From Erodium maritimum (lineage: Eukaryota > Streptophyta > Magnoliopsida > Geraniales > Geraniaceae), in contig OY997589.1 of NCBI GenBank assembly GCA_963921825.1, positions 55,220,959-55,284,958 of the forward strand: a stretch of DNA of 64,000 bases. Reading direction: 5' to 3'. Positions 55,641 through 64,000 of the stretch are shown here, one piece after another (within the stretch, counting starts at the first letter, position 1; each line of letters begins with the position of its first letter). The notes beneath the pieces were generated by a model that was not told where the DNA came from, did not search any database, and worked only from the letters and a program-made list of their open reading frames with translations. Both the position numbers and the translations under genes were made by a program.

Positions 55641-55641
<1 letters not shown>
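51555..55641. mobile_element. AT-rich element with diverged terminal inverted repeats, host of a LINE-like insertion
   Basis: The left end (attatcaaatacaaactatg, then aatataaaataaaaactg and aaccattagatttt) and the inverted right end (attatctaatataaaatgaa, then aatataaaatgaaaact and gccattagatt) resemble each other over about 90 bases. AT microsatellites abut both ends. The interior (52400-52970 and 55005-55070) repeats atgaaacattagt-like units many times. A GC-richer 51790-51920 segment could be captured genic DNA. It is split by a reverse LINE-like insertion. The boundary call is tentative. Confidence 0.5.
52971..55000 (-). mobile_element. LINE-like insertion of 2 kb without RT
   Basis: Read on the minus strand it ends in poly-A (T run at 52971-52983), preceded by a perfect hairpin CCTCTTTT..AAAAGAGG (53011-53031) and ttgcc, closely like the tail of the LINE at 18837-18894 (ctcctcttttacctcaaagg). 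Its minus-strand 5' end is GC-rich with leader-like text (aaaccctatctcttcacag). The frames (for example 54892-54392) are Leu/Ser-rich with no endonuclease, RT or knuckle motif. A Gln/Pro-coding (CAGGCC)n stretch lies at 54207-54285. It may be a LINE whose ORFs were deleted, or a long non-autonomous derivative that keeps the LINE tail. No target duplication found. Confidence 0.6.

Positions 55642-55642
<1 letters not shown>

Positions 55643-55692
<50 letters not shown>
55643..55692 (+). repeat. (TA)n microsatellite
   Basis: 50 bases of TA repeat at the right edge of the AT-rich element. The isoleucine/tyrosine frame through it is not a gene. Confidence 0.95.
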
Positions 55693-55695
<3 letters not shown>

Positions 55696-56219
55696 GCACA
55701 ATACGAAAATCCATGGGGTAAACATAGTAAAATTAAATAACCACACAATGAGCAAACTCATGTGGTAAGCATAATAAAAGTAAATAATCATTGAGAGATA
55801 AATATAATCGCACAACGAGCGAACTCGTGGGGTAACCATATTAAAAGAATAAATTAAATATACATATAACTGCAGAACGAGTAAACTCGCGATGTATAAT
55901 AAATATAAAAATAAAATATATACACAACTTTACAACGAGCGATCTCACGGGGGAACCAATATATACATAACCACGTACTAAGCAAGCTTGTGGGGTAATC
56001 ATGATAAATATAAATAATTGCATAAAAAATCTTACGCTTCAGGCATGTGATTTATCATTTGGCCGTAAATTCAAATATCAACCTTTAGGCTTGTGATTCA
56101 TCATTTGGTCGTAAAAACAAATATCAAACTTCAGCCTTGTGATTTATCATTTGGCCATAAAGGTAAGCATCAGGCCTCAAGCTATGATTTATTATTTGGT
56201 CGTAAATGCAAGTATCAAG
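55693..56219 (+). repeat. Two degenerate satellite-like arrays
   Basis: Array 1 (55693-56020) has about six units of 50-70 bp around cacaacgagcgaactcgtgg and ggggtaaccat..aaataaat. Array 2 (56035-56219) has four units around caggcttgtgatttatcatt and tggccgtaaatncaaatatcaa. Array 2 resumes at 57040-57085 after an insertion. No coding potential. Confidence 0.8.
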
Positions 56220-56220
56220 C

Positions 56221-56967
56221 TTTTTTTTTGAAACAGGAAAGAAGTAGTTGTATTACGATTTCATATCATGCTTACAAGGAGGGACATAGCAGTCCCAGAT
56301 ACCAGTTTTTTGTCCCAACCGGTCGTAGCCCGTCGGGCGCACATGGTTCCATACATATAGTCTGCTTTGTTTCGCATATCCAAACTCAAGAGTTCCTCGA
56401 TCCAACGTTACAAAAAAAAAAACCAAAGTCCTAAACTTATTGAGCCAAAAGATTATTCGATCTAAAACAGTGAAACCTACTAGAGAATTAGCCTTTAGTC
56501 CAGATTCCCCGAGACCTCCCTGCTACAAAAGATTGTTCGGGGTTGAGAGTCCCGAATTCGGGTACCGGTGAAATAGGCCCCAGCCTACCGTCCCTCCTCC
56601 CGGATCCCAGATCCATCGAGGGAGCGGACCCATGCCGGCGAGGGGTGACCCTGGGGCGGGAGGCCACTGCAGATAGAAGACGGCGCGTGGAGCCCGTATT
56701 CCAGAGAACGGCAGGGGGGACGGTGGGTACTGGCTCGAGGGCCGGACCGGTCCGGCGATGCATGATCGGTAGCGCGAGGCGAGGGAGAGGCCGTGGAACG
56801 GATTGAACGATAGGCGGCGACCTGCGGAGGTAGTCTGTTTGCAAAAAAAGACAAAAAAAAATAAAACCCATAAAAGGGTAGGTTGGGTAAACCCGTCAAG
56901 GGTAACCGAAAAGGTGGACAAAGCGCTTTGAGTCACGAGCTTCAGGAGCTTCAATGGTGGAGAAAAT

Positions 56968-56999
<32 letters not shown>

Positions 57000-57035
57000 G
57001 GTTGCGCAGAGAGAGCGCAGCCCCTAGGGTTTTAA
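56221..57035 (-). mobile_element. Reverse-oriented LINE-like insertion, mostly 5' UTR type sequence
   Basis: A T run at 56221-56229 marks a poly-A on the minus strand. The minus 5' end (57030 downward) starts aaaccctaggggctgcgctc and includes a C-run (the G run at 56968-56998 on plus). It interrupts array 2, which continues on both sides. Overlapping frames at 56488-56954 have no recognisable domain. Probably a LINE derivative lacking both ORF cores. Confidence 0.5.
56968..56998 (+). repeat. Poly-G run (31 G)
   Basis: 31 consecutive G. The length may be inaccurate in the assembly. Confidence 0.9.
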
Positions 57036-57538
57036 GAAATATCCAAGTACAGGAATCAAGTTTCAAGTTTGTGACTTATCATTTGGACCTTTTTTGGTCT
57101 CAAGTGATTTAATTTTATATAAGAATTCTTCACAAATAACGTTAGTAAAAATAAATTTGTATAAACAAAAATTAATATAACGAAGCTTTGATACCGCCAC
57201 GTTTTCTAGTGTGAAAAATAAACAAAACTTAATATACAAAGAAGCTTCAATACCATCATATTCTATAATATTATTGACAATCACATAACATACTCATGTG
57301 GAATAAACAAAAGATATAATAAGCATGAAAAAAATATAAATAAACTTCAGTAGCATTAATAATAAATAAGATGTTAAAGTGTTTGGCAGAGTGTTACAGT
57401 GAAATTTTCCATAAATAATATCAACGAAATAAAATTGTTTTAATATAAAATTTTGACACTAAGTAGATGTGTAGGTCACACCGATAAGGTGTTGTGAAAA
57501 TAAATAAAACTAAAACCAATAATACTCAATAACTAACG
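57036..57538 (+). other. AT-rich spacer
   Basis: Begins with a resumed satellite unit (caagtttgtgacttatcatttgg) and continues AT-rich, with a loosely repeated aacgaagctttgataccgcc / aagaagcttcaataccatca motif. No gene seen. It ends at the candidate duplication TAATGATA (57539-57546). Confidence 0.5.
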
Positions 57539-57546
57539 TAATGATA

Positions 57547-59596
57547 AAGTATCTCCCTCGTTAATAGAGAGCAACCCTATAGCCCTAGCCGCCCACGCTC
57601 TCTGCGACCATGGTGCTTTCTAGACCTGTTTCCGCCGCCGATAACCTTGAAGATGCCGCATTTGCACTCCCTATCGGCCCCGTCATGTCGCCTGGTGCAG
57701 GCCTCTCCCTCAAAGACCGCGTCTTCATTTGTGGAACCTTTGGCCTTAGAACCCGGCCGAAGCAAACCCTAGTTGGGTCTCCTTCAGCGCCTTCTTCTAC
57801 TGCAGTGAGTCCACCACCCTCCCTCTCCACTACACTAGTACCCTTCGCCATGGGTGCCTCTACTCCAACCACTACCAGCAAACCACGTCGAGGATGTCCG
57901 CTACAGTCGAAGGGCGTTGCTTCATCCGCAAGCAACCTGTCGTTGGGTCTCGCTCCGCCGCCTCTGCTCTATCTCCTTCCTACGTTCCTACTACTCGGTC
58001 TGATCTGACCCCTCCTCTTCAATGGTTGTCAGCGCGGGGGAAGACGCTGATGGAGAATCTCTCATATACGACGATGGAGGCATTGGTCTTGGTCCGTTGT
58101 CTTCCTAATAAGGATAGTTACCCGTTGATCCTTTCTCTTCTTTCTGCTCCGGTCGGTATGGTCCGTGGTCGTAAGGTGGCCCTCTCGTTGGATGAGTCCC
58201 CTTCGCCCACCACTATGGCTTTACCAGAGTTGCAAGCATCCATGGCGGCACACCAGGATGGGCTCTCCTCCTGCTCCCTCGATGATGACAAGGAGGTTGA
58301 GGTCGTGGTCCCTTACTCCCCAACCAATTCCACGGTCATTGCTTGTCAGCAATGGGGACGGATGGGCAAGCTATGGACGTCAAAGCCGCCCTGGAAGACA
58401 TTCTCCTCCGTATCATCACCACCGCATGAGGGCGGGCTGTAGAAGGCTTGGTCGTCAAAGATCTTGTCCTGAGAGTCTTCGGCTTCTATTTCCGGACGGC
58501 GGAGGCACGATCTTAGGTCCGGGGTAATGAGGCCTGGTTCTTCGACGGGAGCCCCCCTTTTCTCGGAGAGTTGAACCCTTGTGTCCGGGAACTTCTTACG
58601 TTGGACCACTTGCAACTATGGGTCCACGCTAGGGGTCTATCGCCTCTGGTTCGGAAGAAGGCAACGGAGGAGACGATCAGGGACGCCTTGGGGGCGTGTG
58701 TGAAGGTACACTGCAATTAGTGGGGTATGTGTTGGGGTGGAACCGGGAGAGTGCGTTTTTGGCACCTTGTTGAACGTCCTCTCAAGCGGGGACTGATATT
58801 GAGGTTCAAGGACTTCTCGGATCCTGTGAAGGTCAACCTCACCTATACAAAGCTCCCGAACTTTTGCTTCAATTGCGGGAGAATTGGTTATGTCGTGAGG
58901 GATTGCGGGGTACCCTGAGGTATGATACCTCTATCCTAGAATTTTAGAATGACAAGTTGGTGAAGTCGTATGCAACAGACTGGTCTGAGAACCCGTCGCC
59001 GATTGTACCCTTAGGCTTTGGTAGAGTTTCCCTGAGCACTGTATATAAGGGCTACTCACCTTGAGGAAGGAGCCCGTGTGTTTCCCCGAACATTGTATCT
59101 AATCATACAGGACCTCGGGTTAGCACCCAGCCCGAGAAGGTGGATCCCGACTGGAAAAATTTGGTGACCAGCCAGCTCTCTGGTGGTAGGGTCACTAAAG
59201 TTTCAGCGCCCATTTCGCATGGGAACAGTTGCTGATCTCCCTAGGATGATCATGCGAGGGCTGGGAAATAGTCTCACCAGGAGGAATGTTAGCTTCTTCA
59301 AGCATCAGGGACTGGATCTGGGAAGGGTCCCCGGTTAAAACCGTGCCTCCTACTATTGATGCAGTCTATGCTCGTGACTTGGAACAGGACTTCTAGTACC
59401 ATCTTTTTATCCCCATCTTTCCTTTATGTCCATGTGGCGTTTCAATACCGTCTGTGACGGTCCTAATTCTTCAAAAACTGCGAACATGTTGTTAGTGTCT
59501 ATTCTTTTCTAGTGGTCAGAAAATATGTTTTTTGGCACACACTTATGTAATTGGATTCTAAATTAATAATATTGTACTTTTTAGTAAAAAAATCCA
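57547..59596 (+). mobile_element. ORF1-only LINE derivative (half-LINE)
   Basis: Flanked by a candidate 8-bp duplication TAATGATA (57539-57546 and 59597-59604). Contains a plant LINE leader (ccctagccgcccacgctctctgcgacc), an ORF1 with a zinc knuckle, only the first codons of ORF2 (ATG 59368, MLVTWNRTSST), then a short 3' region ending tactttttagtaaaaaaatcca. ORF2 is otherwise missing. This is either an internal deletion or an ORF1-only lineage comparable to mammalian HAL1. Confidence 0.6.
57610..58918 (+). pseudogene. LINE ORF1, DUF4283 / CCHC type, broken
   Basis: The ATG at 57610 stands in a good context (gaccATGg) right after the leader: MVLSRPVSAADNLEDAAFAL. The frame shifts near 57894-58000 and again after 58440. 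From 58535 the text WFFDGSPPFLGELNPCVREL is followed by LTLDHLQLWVHARGLSPL and TEETIRDALGACVKV, the usual DUF4283 layout, with a TAG near 58720. The last frame (58727-58918) reads HLVERPLKRGLILRFKDF, then LPNFCFNCGRIGYVVRDCG: a zf-CCHC_4 knuckle at 58866-58907 in which the His is replaced by Tyr. The family binds LINE RNA; this copy is decayed. It is a different ORF1 class from the RRM type at 19784 and 38481. Confidence 0.8.
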
Positions 59597-59604
59597 TAAT
59601 GATA

Positions 59605-60990
59605 CAATAACAAGAGGCGCGGGAGGTTAGAATACATCCAATGTTTTCTCTCTGTTAAGTGCAGACATGTAAGAAACGGTCTAGGCAGAAAACTCTGTCT
59701 TGCCGATCAGATTCAGATTCACGGTGGTCGGGCGTTAGGGCCGATTTGGGTCCAATTAATCGGACAAATCGCGATTAATAGGACGAGGCGGTATCGAGTC
59801 GGAGTCCCGGATCTGCTCCTTATTGTGCCAGATCTGCCATATTTTCCGGCGAGCTGTAGTAGCAAACGAAGGGAGAAGGCGGCGACAAGGAAGAATAGGC
59901 CATAAACAGGAAGAAAGAAACGATAAAAGAATATAAGAAAGTCAAAACGTACATAGACGGCGACGATGTAGGAGGAGAACAACCATGGTGGCTCTGTAAA
60001 AATGTTTATGTGGTTAGGGTATTAGGAAGGAAGAATCGGCAGAGAGAGTTGGATGGTATATGTGTTACTGTGTTAGTATGGAGTTATAAAATTAGGGTTG
60101 GGCTTAATCTGGTTAGGCTTAAATTAGATGGGGTTAACAAGAATTGGGCTTTTAGAATAGGATTCATCTTATAATAGTTATTATAACCGTGAATTTTACA
60201 TGGAAAAGTTTAGAAATATAACTATTTGTTTGATAAAAATTAAAATAATAATCCGATTAATCTATCAACCTAAATAATATTAAAAAAATCTACTTGCTGC
60301 TATGGAGACCAACCCTACTCGCTATGTCGAGCCTCAACACTAACCCTAGGGAGCTATCCCCTATCTCTGAGTCTGTCGGCGGCGGGTGGTCGGAGTCGCA
60401 GGGCCCTGTCCCATCCGTCCTTGTAGCCAGCTGTGCACGCTTCCTCTAGGTGTGTGTCGGAGGCGTGGCTTCAAAACCCCCGAAGGAAACTGAAGTCGTC
60501 CTCCTCTCATGCGATTCCTTCAATCCCTCCATCCATGATTCCTTATCGGCCGGGGCGGGCATCGGGCTATCATCGGGGACGGCCAACTAGGTCATCGTTT
60601 CCTCCACGTCGGGGATTCGCAAGGGGCGATTTTGGTCTCCACACACTAATATCCTCTCCCGACCTCCACGACGACTGGCCCAAGACCCTGCTCTGGTTCC
60701 TTCTCTCGGCGTCGGATCCATGACGGGTGTGTTGTACACAAACATATCCTAGGGCATCCAGTATGGGACCGGACATTGGCGGACTAGATGGCTACGACCC
60801 CGGGATCCTATGGCGGAGGGTACATGGGTAGAGGTCGGGCAATTTTGGACCTCGTCCGGTTTAAGTTCCACCGCCCATCGCTGGGAGGTATGGGGGAGTT
60901 TGAGTGCTGGGGCAACCAGCAGCAAAAAGAATGGGATGGAAAACGAGTCACAGTTCGGGAGAGGGATGGGAAACAGCTCTACGACACGCA
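59605..60990. other. Unassigned; GC-rich segment between LINE and solo LTR
   Basis: 59605-60290 is mixed, with a possible leader-like block on the minus strand (about 60000-59700). 60300-60990 is GC-rich and reads like a decayed genic or LINE-leader sequence (METNPTRYVEPQH at 60304, then stops). Several overlapping short frames exist on both strands without recognisable motifs. No function can be given. Confidence 0.4.
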
Positions 60991-63789
60991 TGAGCTGACC
61001 ACTCCCGGTTAACGCCAGTCAAACCGGCGAAAAACAGGAAAATTTAAAAATTTTGGACAGACACCTAAATGAACCTAAATTTGACCACGAGGGTCATATC
61101 GGACTTGAGTTGACCCCGATATCGACCAAAGGGAGTCTGGGGGACTCAGGGCAACTTTCTGACCAATTTGGGAAAGGTTGACTTTTTGCTGGAAAAGTCA
61201 ACCGAGCGACGTTTTGGTCCGTTCGAGGCTCGTTTTGGATCCAAAAATCTTAGTCGTCGTCACAGCGGTCTTAGTTGAGCCGTTTCCTTGTAGCCCGTGA
61301 AGTTTTGTAATTTCTTGGGAAAAGTTCCCGTTCAGGTCCCGAGACGGCCGAATTTCGCGAATCTGACTGAAAAATATCTAGAAGATATTTTCAAAAAGGT
61401 GTGTGACCCACTTGCCACTTGTCACATAAGTGGTGGTGTTAGGTATTTTTTTGAACAAAACAAAAAGTAAATGAGTGGTAGTTTATAAATAAGAAGAGTT
61501 TGGTTTGTTTTTAAAACAAAATAAAAGGAAGAAAGGTTGAGATGTCTCGGCCATATTCAAAAAAAGAGAAGAAGTAGAGAGAGAAAGTAGAGAGAGGAAG
61601 GAGAAGGAGAAAAGGGAAAGGGAGAAGAGAAAGTGTGACGTTTTGGTGATTTCCCGACGATCCAACCGGTAGATCGTCTCAACGATCAAGGAATCGAGCT
61701 CTCACCGTCATTCCCTACGGTGAGTACCCTTTCGATTTTCGTTTTGGTACGTTTGAAAGTTAGGGTTTGGGGTTAAATGGGTTAAATATGGATGAGTCGA
61801 GGTGTTGGGCTCGTTAGGAACGTTTTGGGGCGAAAAGGAACATTTTTCGTTGTGGCCGTGTGGGGCCCACTTGGTCGGGCCTCAGGTTTTTCGTGTTCGG
61901 GTGGTTTAGGACGTTCCCCAAGTAGTTAATCCACACCCGGAACGAATTTTGGAATTAAATTGTAAAAGTTGTAAATGACGGGTTTAGAAACTTTAAACGC
62001 GAATTAAATTGCTCGGGAGTCGGAAATTGATTCCGTCGAGTGCCTAGGAACCGTTGAATTATTCTAAGACCGTAGAAACGAAAACAGGAATTTTCGGAGC
62101 CCCGGAAGGACGTTTTCCAATCCCGGGCAGATTCGCCGGGTCGGGCGAAACGGGCCTTTCCGGGTCCATTATCGACAATGTCGAGTAATTGGGAAGTTTG
62201 GGAGTGATCGACATTGACGGGGTTACTTTGGGCGTCAAGTTTATTAAAATTCAGTTTATGCCTGCAAGCTTAAAAGTATTTAAAATTGTGTTCTTATTAG
62301 ATCGTGCTGCAGACCGAGGAAAGGGAAAGCTAGGCGAGTGATCGGGATCACGCCGGAGCTTGTTTGTGCACTTTTGGAGAAAGCATACGAGGTAGGGAAA
62401 AGTAGCCGGATCTCGACCCTGATTAGGGAAAGTTAACAGTAGAATTGCATGCGACACCGGGGTGTCGTGGGTTAAGTAGGTTTATCGAATATTAGGAAGG
62501 CAGGTGACACCGGGTAGTGTCGTATGATACGGGAACGTAGCAAACATTAGAAATGCATGTGACACTTAGTAGTGTCGTAGGAGCAGTGAACTTATCGATA
62601 TTAGAATTACTGGAGGCATATGACCATGCCCGGAGGTTGATTGTTTAGCTTATGTCTTGGGTGGCCATGAGAGCCCGTGTTTTACTGTTGGAGTCTTGGG
62701 TGGCCATGAGAGCCCGTACTTTACTGGTTGTGTCTTGGGTAGCCATGAGAGCCCGTGTTTTACTGTTGGAGTCTTGGGTGGCCATGAGTGCCCGTGGGGT
62801 TGTTGAGCCCGTGAGTTACTGTTGGTGTGTCTTGGGTGGCCATGAGTGCCCGTGGGGGTTGTTGAACCCGTGTTTTACCGTTAGTGTTTTGGGTGGCCGT
62901 GAGTGCCCGTGGGGTTGTTGAGCTTGAGTCTTGACTATTAGTGTGTCTTGGGTGGCCATGAGTGCCTGTGGAGTGTTGGACAGGTGTTGTTGCTGTTTTT
63001 TGAACTTTGGTTGTGATTGTGATTGTGGTTAACTAAGGTTGTGGGCCCGCTTCATGAAACGGGGGTCCTCGAGCGCACGCGTCTGCATGTTCAGACGGGG
63101 TAGGGGGGTCGCCCGTGAGGAAAGGGGTCCTGGCCGCGCGTGCATGGTTTGGGGGTGACAGGTCGACAGCCTGATCCGACTTTGTGTCGGGAAAAGTGCG
63201 ACAGGTCGACCGCCTGGCCTGACAGGGATCGGTAGAAGGCGTGAGGGAGGTTACTAAGCAGCTGGAGTGTGATCCTTTGTGATCTTGTTTGGTGTGCGAT
63301 CCTTTGTGATCTTGGGTGTTGCGTGGTTTTATGTCGTGTCATTTGAGGAAGTCGTCAATCGTTTTGTCGGGTCTACATTACGGGTCCGAGTGTTGAGCCA
63401 GTTGAGGAAAGTAACAATTTGTATGTGTCAGTCGGGTTGTTATTGGTGTTACCGGCATTGTCTGCTAAGTATGCCGTAGTCAGTCTGTTATCCGTGGTGG
63501 TGAGCGAACGCTCACCCCTAGCTGCTTTTCCTATAGGTACTGGTCACAGATTGGACTAGGTGAGCTTTCGAAGCTTGAAGAGCTAGGAGCGGGAGTCCGG
63601 GTTTACTTTTGAGTCTAGCGACGTACACTTGTATTTTGTCCGTTGTGGGACGTACTTTTGAGTTGTAAATTATTCTTTTGATGAACTAATTGGTGGTTTT
63701 AAAGTGATTTATTTGAAAGGGTTCAAAATGTTTTATTGTTTTAAACGTTCGCGTCCCGAGTTCGGTTTTACTGAAATTGGGGCGTAACA
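60991..63789 (+). repeat. Solo Gypsy LTR (copy C), plus orientation
   Basis: The reverse complement of the copy A and B LTR type: begins near TGAGCTGACCACTCCCGG (canonical TGTAATAACCACTCCCGG) and ends GAAATTGGGGCGTAACA. About 2.8 kb, shorter because its minisatellites are smaller (array 62650-62990 only). It carries a TATA box at 61484-61491, a 5' splice-like CTACG|GTGAGT at 61720, a 3' splice-like CTATAG at 63531-63536, and the hairpin at 63499-63516. No internal region or second LTR, so a solo LTR. The 5' end is somewhat decayed and no clear target duplication is seen. Confidence 0.85.
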
Positions 63790-64000
63790 TGAGTCACCAG
63801 GCAGGCCTCAGGGACAAGAAGGAGTCTCTGAGGGTGCCCTTCTCCATTGTCGATCACAGGTTCGGGTTTATCATCGAAGCAGAGCGTCGCCCTCGGTAGA
63901 CCCAGCGGTATTAAGACCCCCCTTGAGCAGTGATCGTCAGCGGGTTTTAGTTTTATTGTCTTTCAGTTTCTCGTAATTAGATTTGAGTGTTTATTTCATT
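63790..64000 (+). other. Right-hand flank, no gene
   Basis: Starts tgagtcaccaggcagg and ends AT-rich. No motif identified. It may be the continuation of the GC-rich segment interrupted by the solo LTR at 60991. Confidence 0.4.

Noticed and set aside
56523..56954. 143-codon minus frame crossing a GC-rich insertion
   Set aside because: Overlapping frames in all phases, no motif; likely leader-type sequence of a LINE derivative.
60788..61012. Plus-strand frame with MATTPGSYGGGYMGRG as a glycine-rich protein
   Set aside because: Runs into the solo LTR, short, no family motif and overlapped by other frames.

Overview
The window is flowering-plant nuclear DNA (probably a eudicot, an inference) made almost entirely of nested retrotransposons. 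The evidence is Ty1/Copia and Ty3/Gypsy elements primed from initiator-tRNA-Met sites, plant L1-type LINEs with RRM or zinc-knuckle ORF1 proteins, large LTRs with minisatellites, a MITE and AT microsatellites. I find no convincing host gene, rRNA, tRNA gene or CRISPR array, and no intact transposon protein. Nearly every open frame is a broken retroelement gene, an antisense shadow or a frame through repeats.

Region 1 (1-19207). A coding-poor flank (1-1367) leads into a non-autonomous LTR retrotransposon arranged LTR-internal-LTR-internal-LTR (1368-19207). A complete Copia element (1672-10104, TSD CCCTA) sits in its first LTR. A 5'-truncated LINE (14838-18894, 13-bp TSD) sits in its third LTR. 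Its internal regions encode an unrecognised repetitive protein ([MV]QPxxLPxPSRxKD repeats).

Region 2 (19208-33066). A LINE 3'-tail fragment is followed by a full-length LINE (19587-26176, 15-bp TSD) with a broken ORF1 and ORF2 that meet at an ATGA overlap. Next come a 1.3-kb inverted-repeat (foldback-like) element, an old minus-strand LINE split by a solo Copia LTR, another LINE tail, and the 3' part of a second Copia element with a 401-bp tandem duplication.

Region 3 (33067-51167). There are two minus-strand copies of one Gypsy family with 3.2-kb LTRs. Copy A (33067-37299) is truncated. Copy B (41058-51167) is complete at both ends, has an ATATA duplication inside an (AT)n tract, and has almost identical LTRs, yet its gag is unrecognisable and its pol is deeply deleted. 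Between them lies an RRM-type LINE ORF1 remnant.

Region 4 (51168-64000). A GC-rich MITE with nested hairpins is followed by an AT-rich element holding a 2-kb LINE-like insertion without RT, degenerate tandem arrays, another reverse-oriented LINE-like insertion, an ORF1-only half-LINE (57547-59596), an unassigned GC-rich stretch, and a plus-strand solo LTR of the same Gypsy family (60991-63789).

The genes here do not form a host pathway. The shared theme is parasitism among transposons: two recently inserted LTR elements carry dead polymerase genes and must have moved with proteins supplied in trans, and several LINE derivatives keep the 3' hairpin and tail while lacking RT. The Gypsy LTRs also share a TATA box, a possible 5' splice site and 3' splice site about 2 kb apart, and a small hairpin that shows a compensatory base-pair change in a diverged relative.
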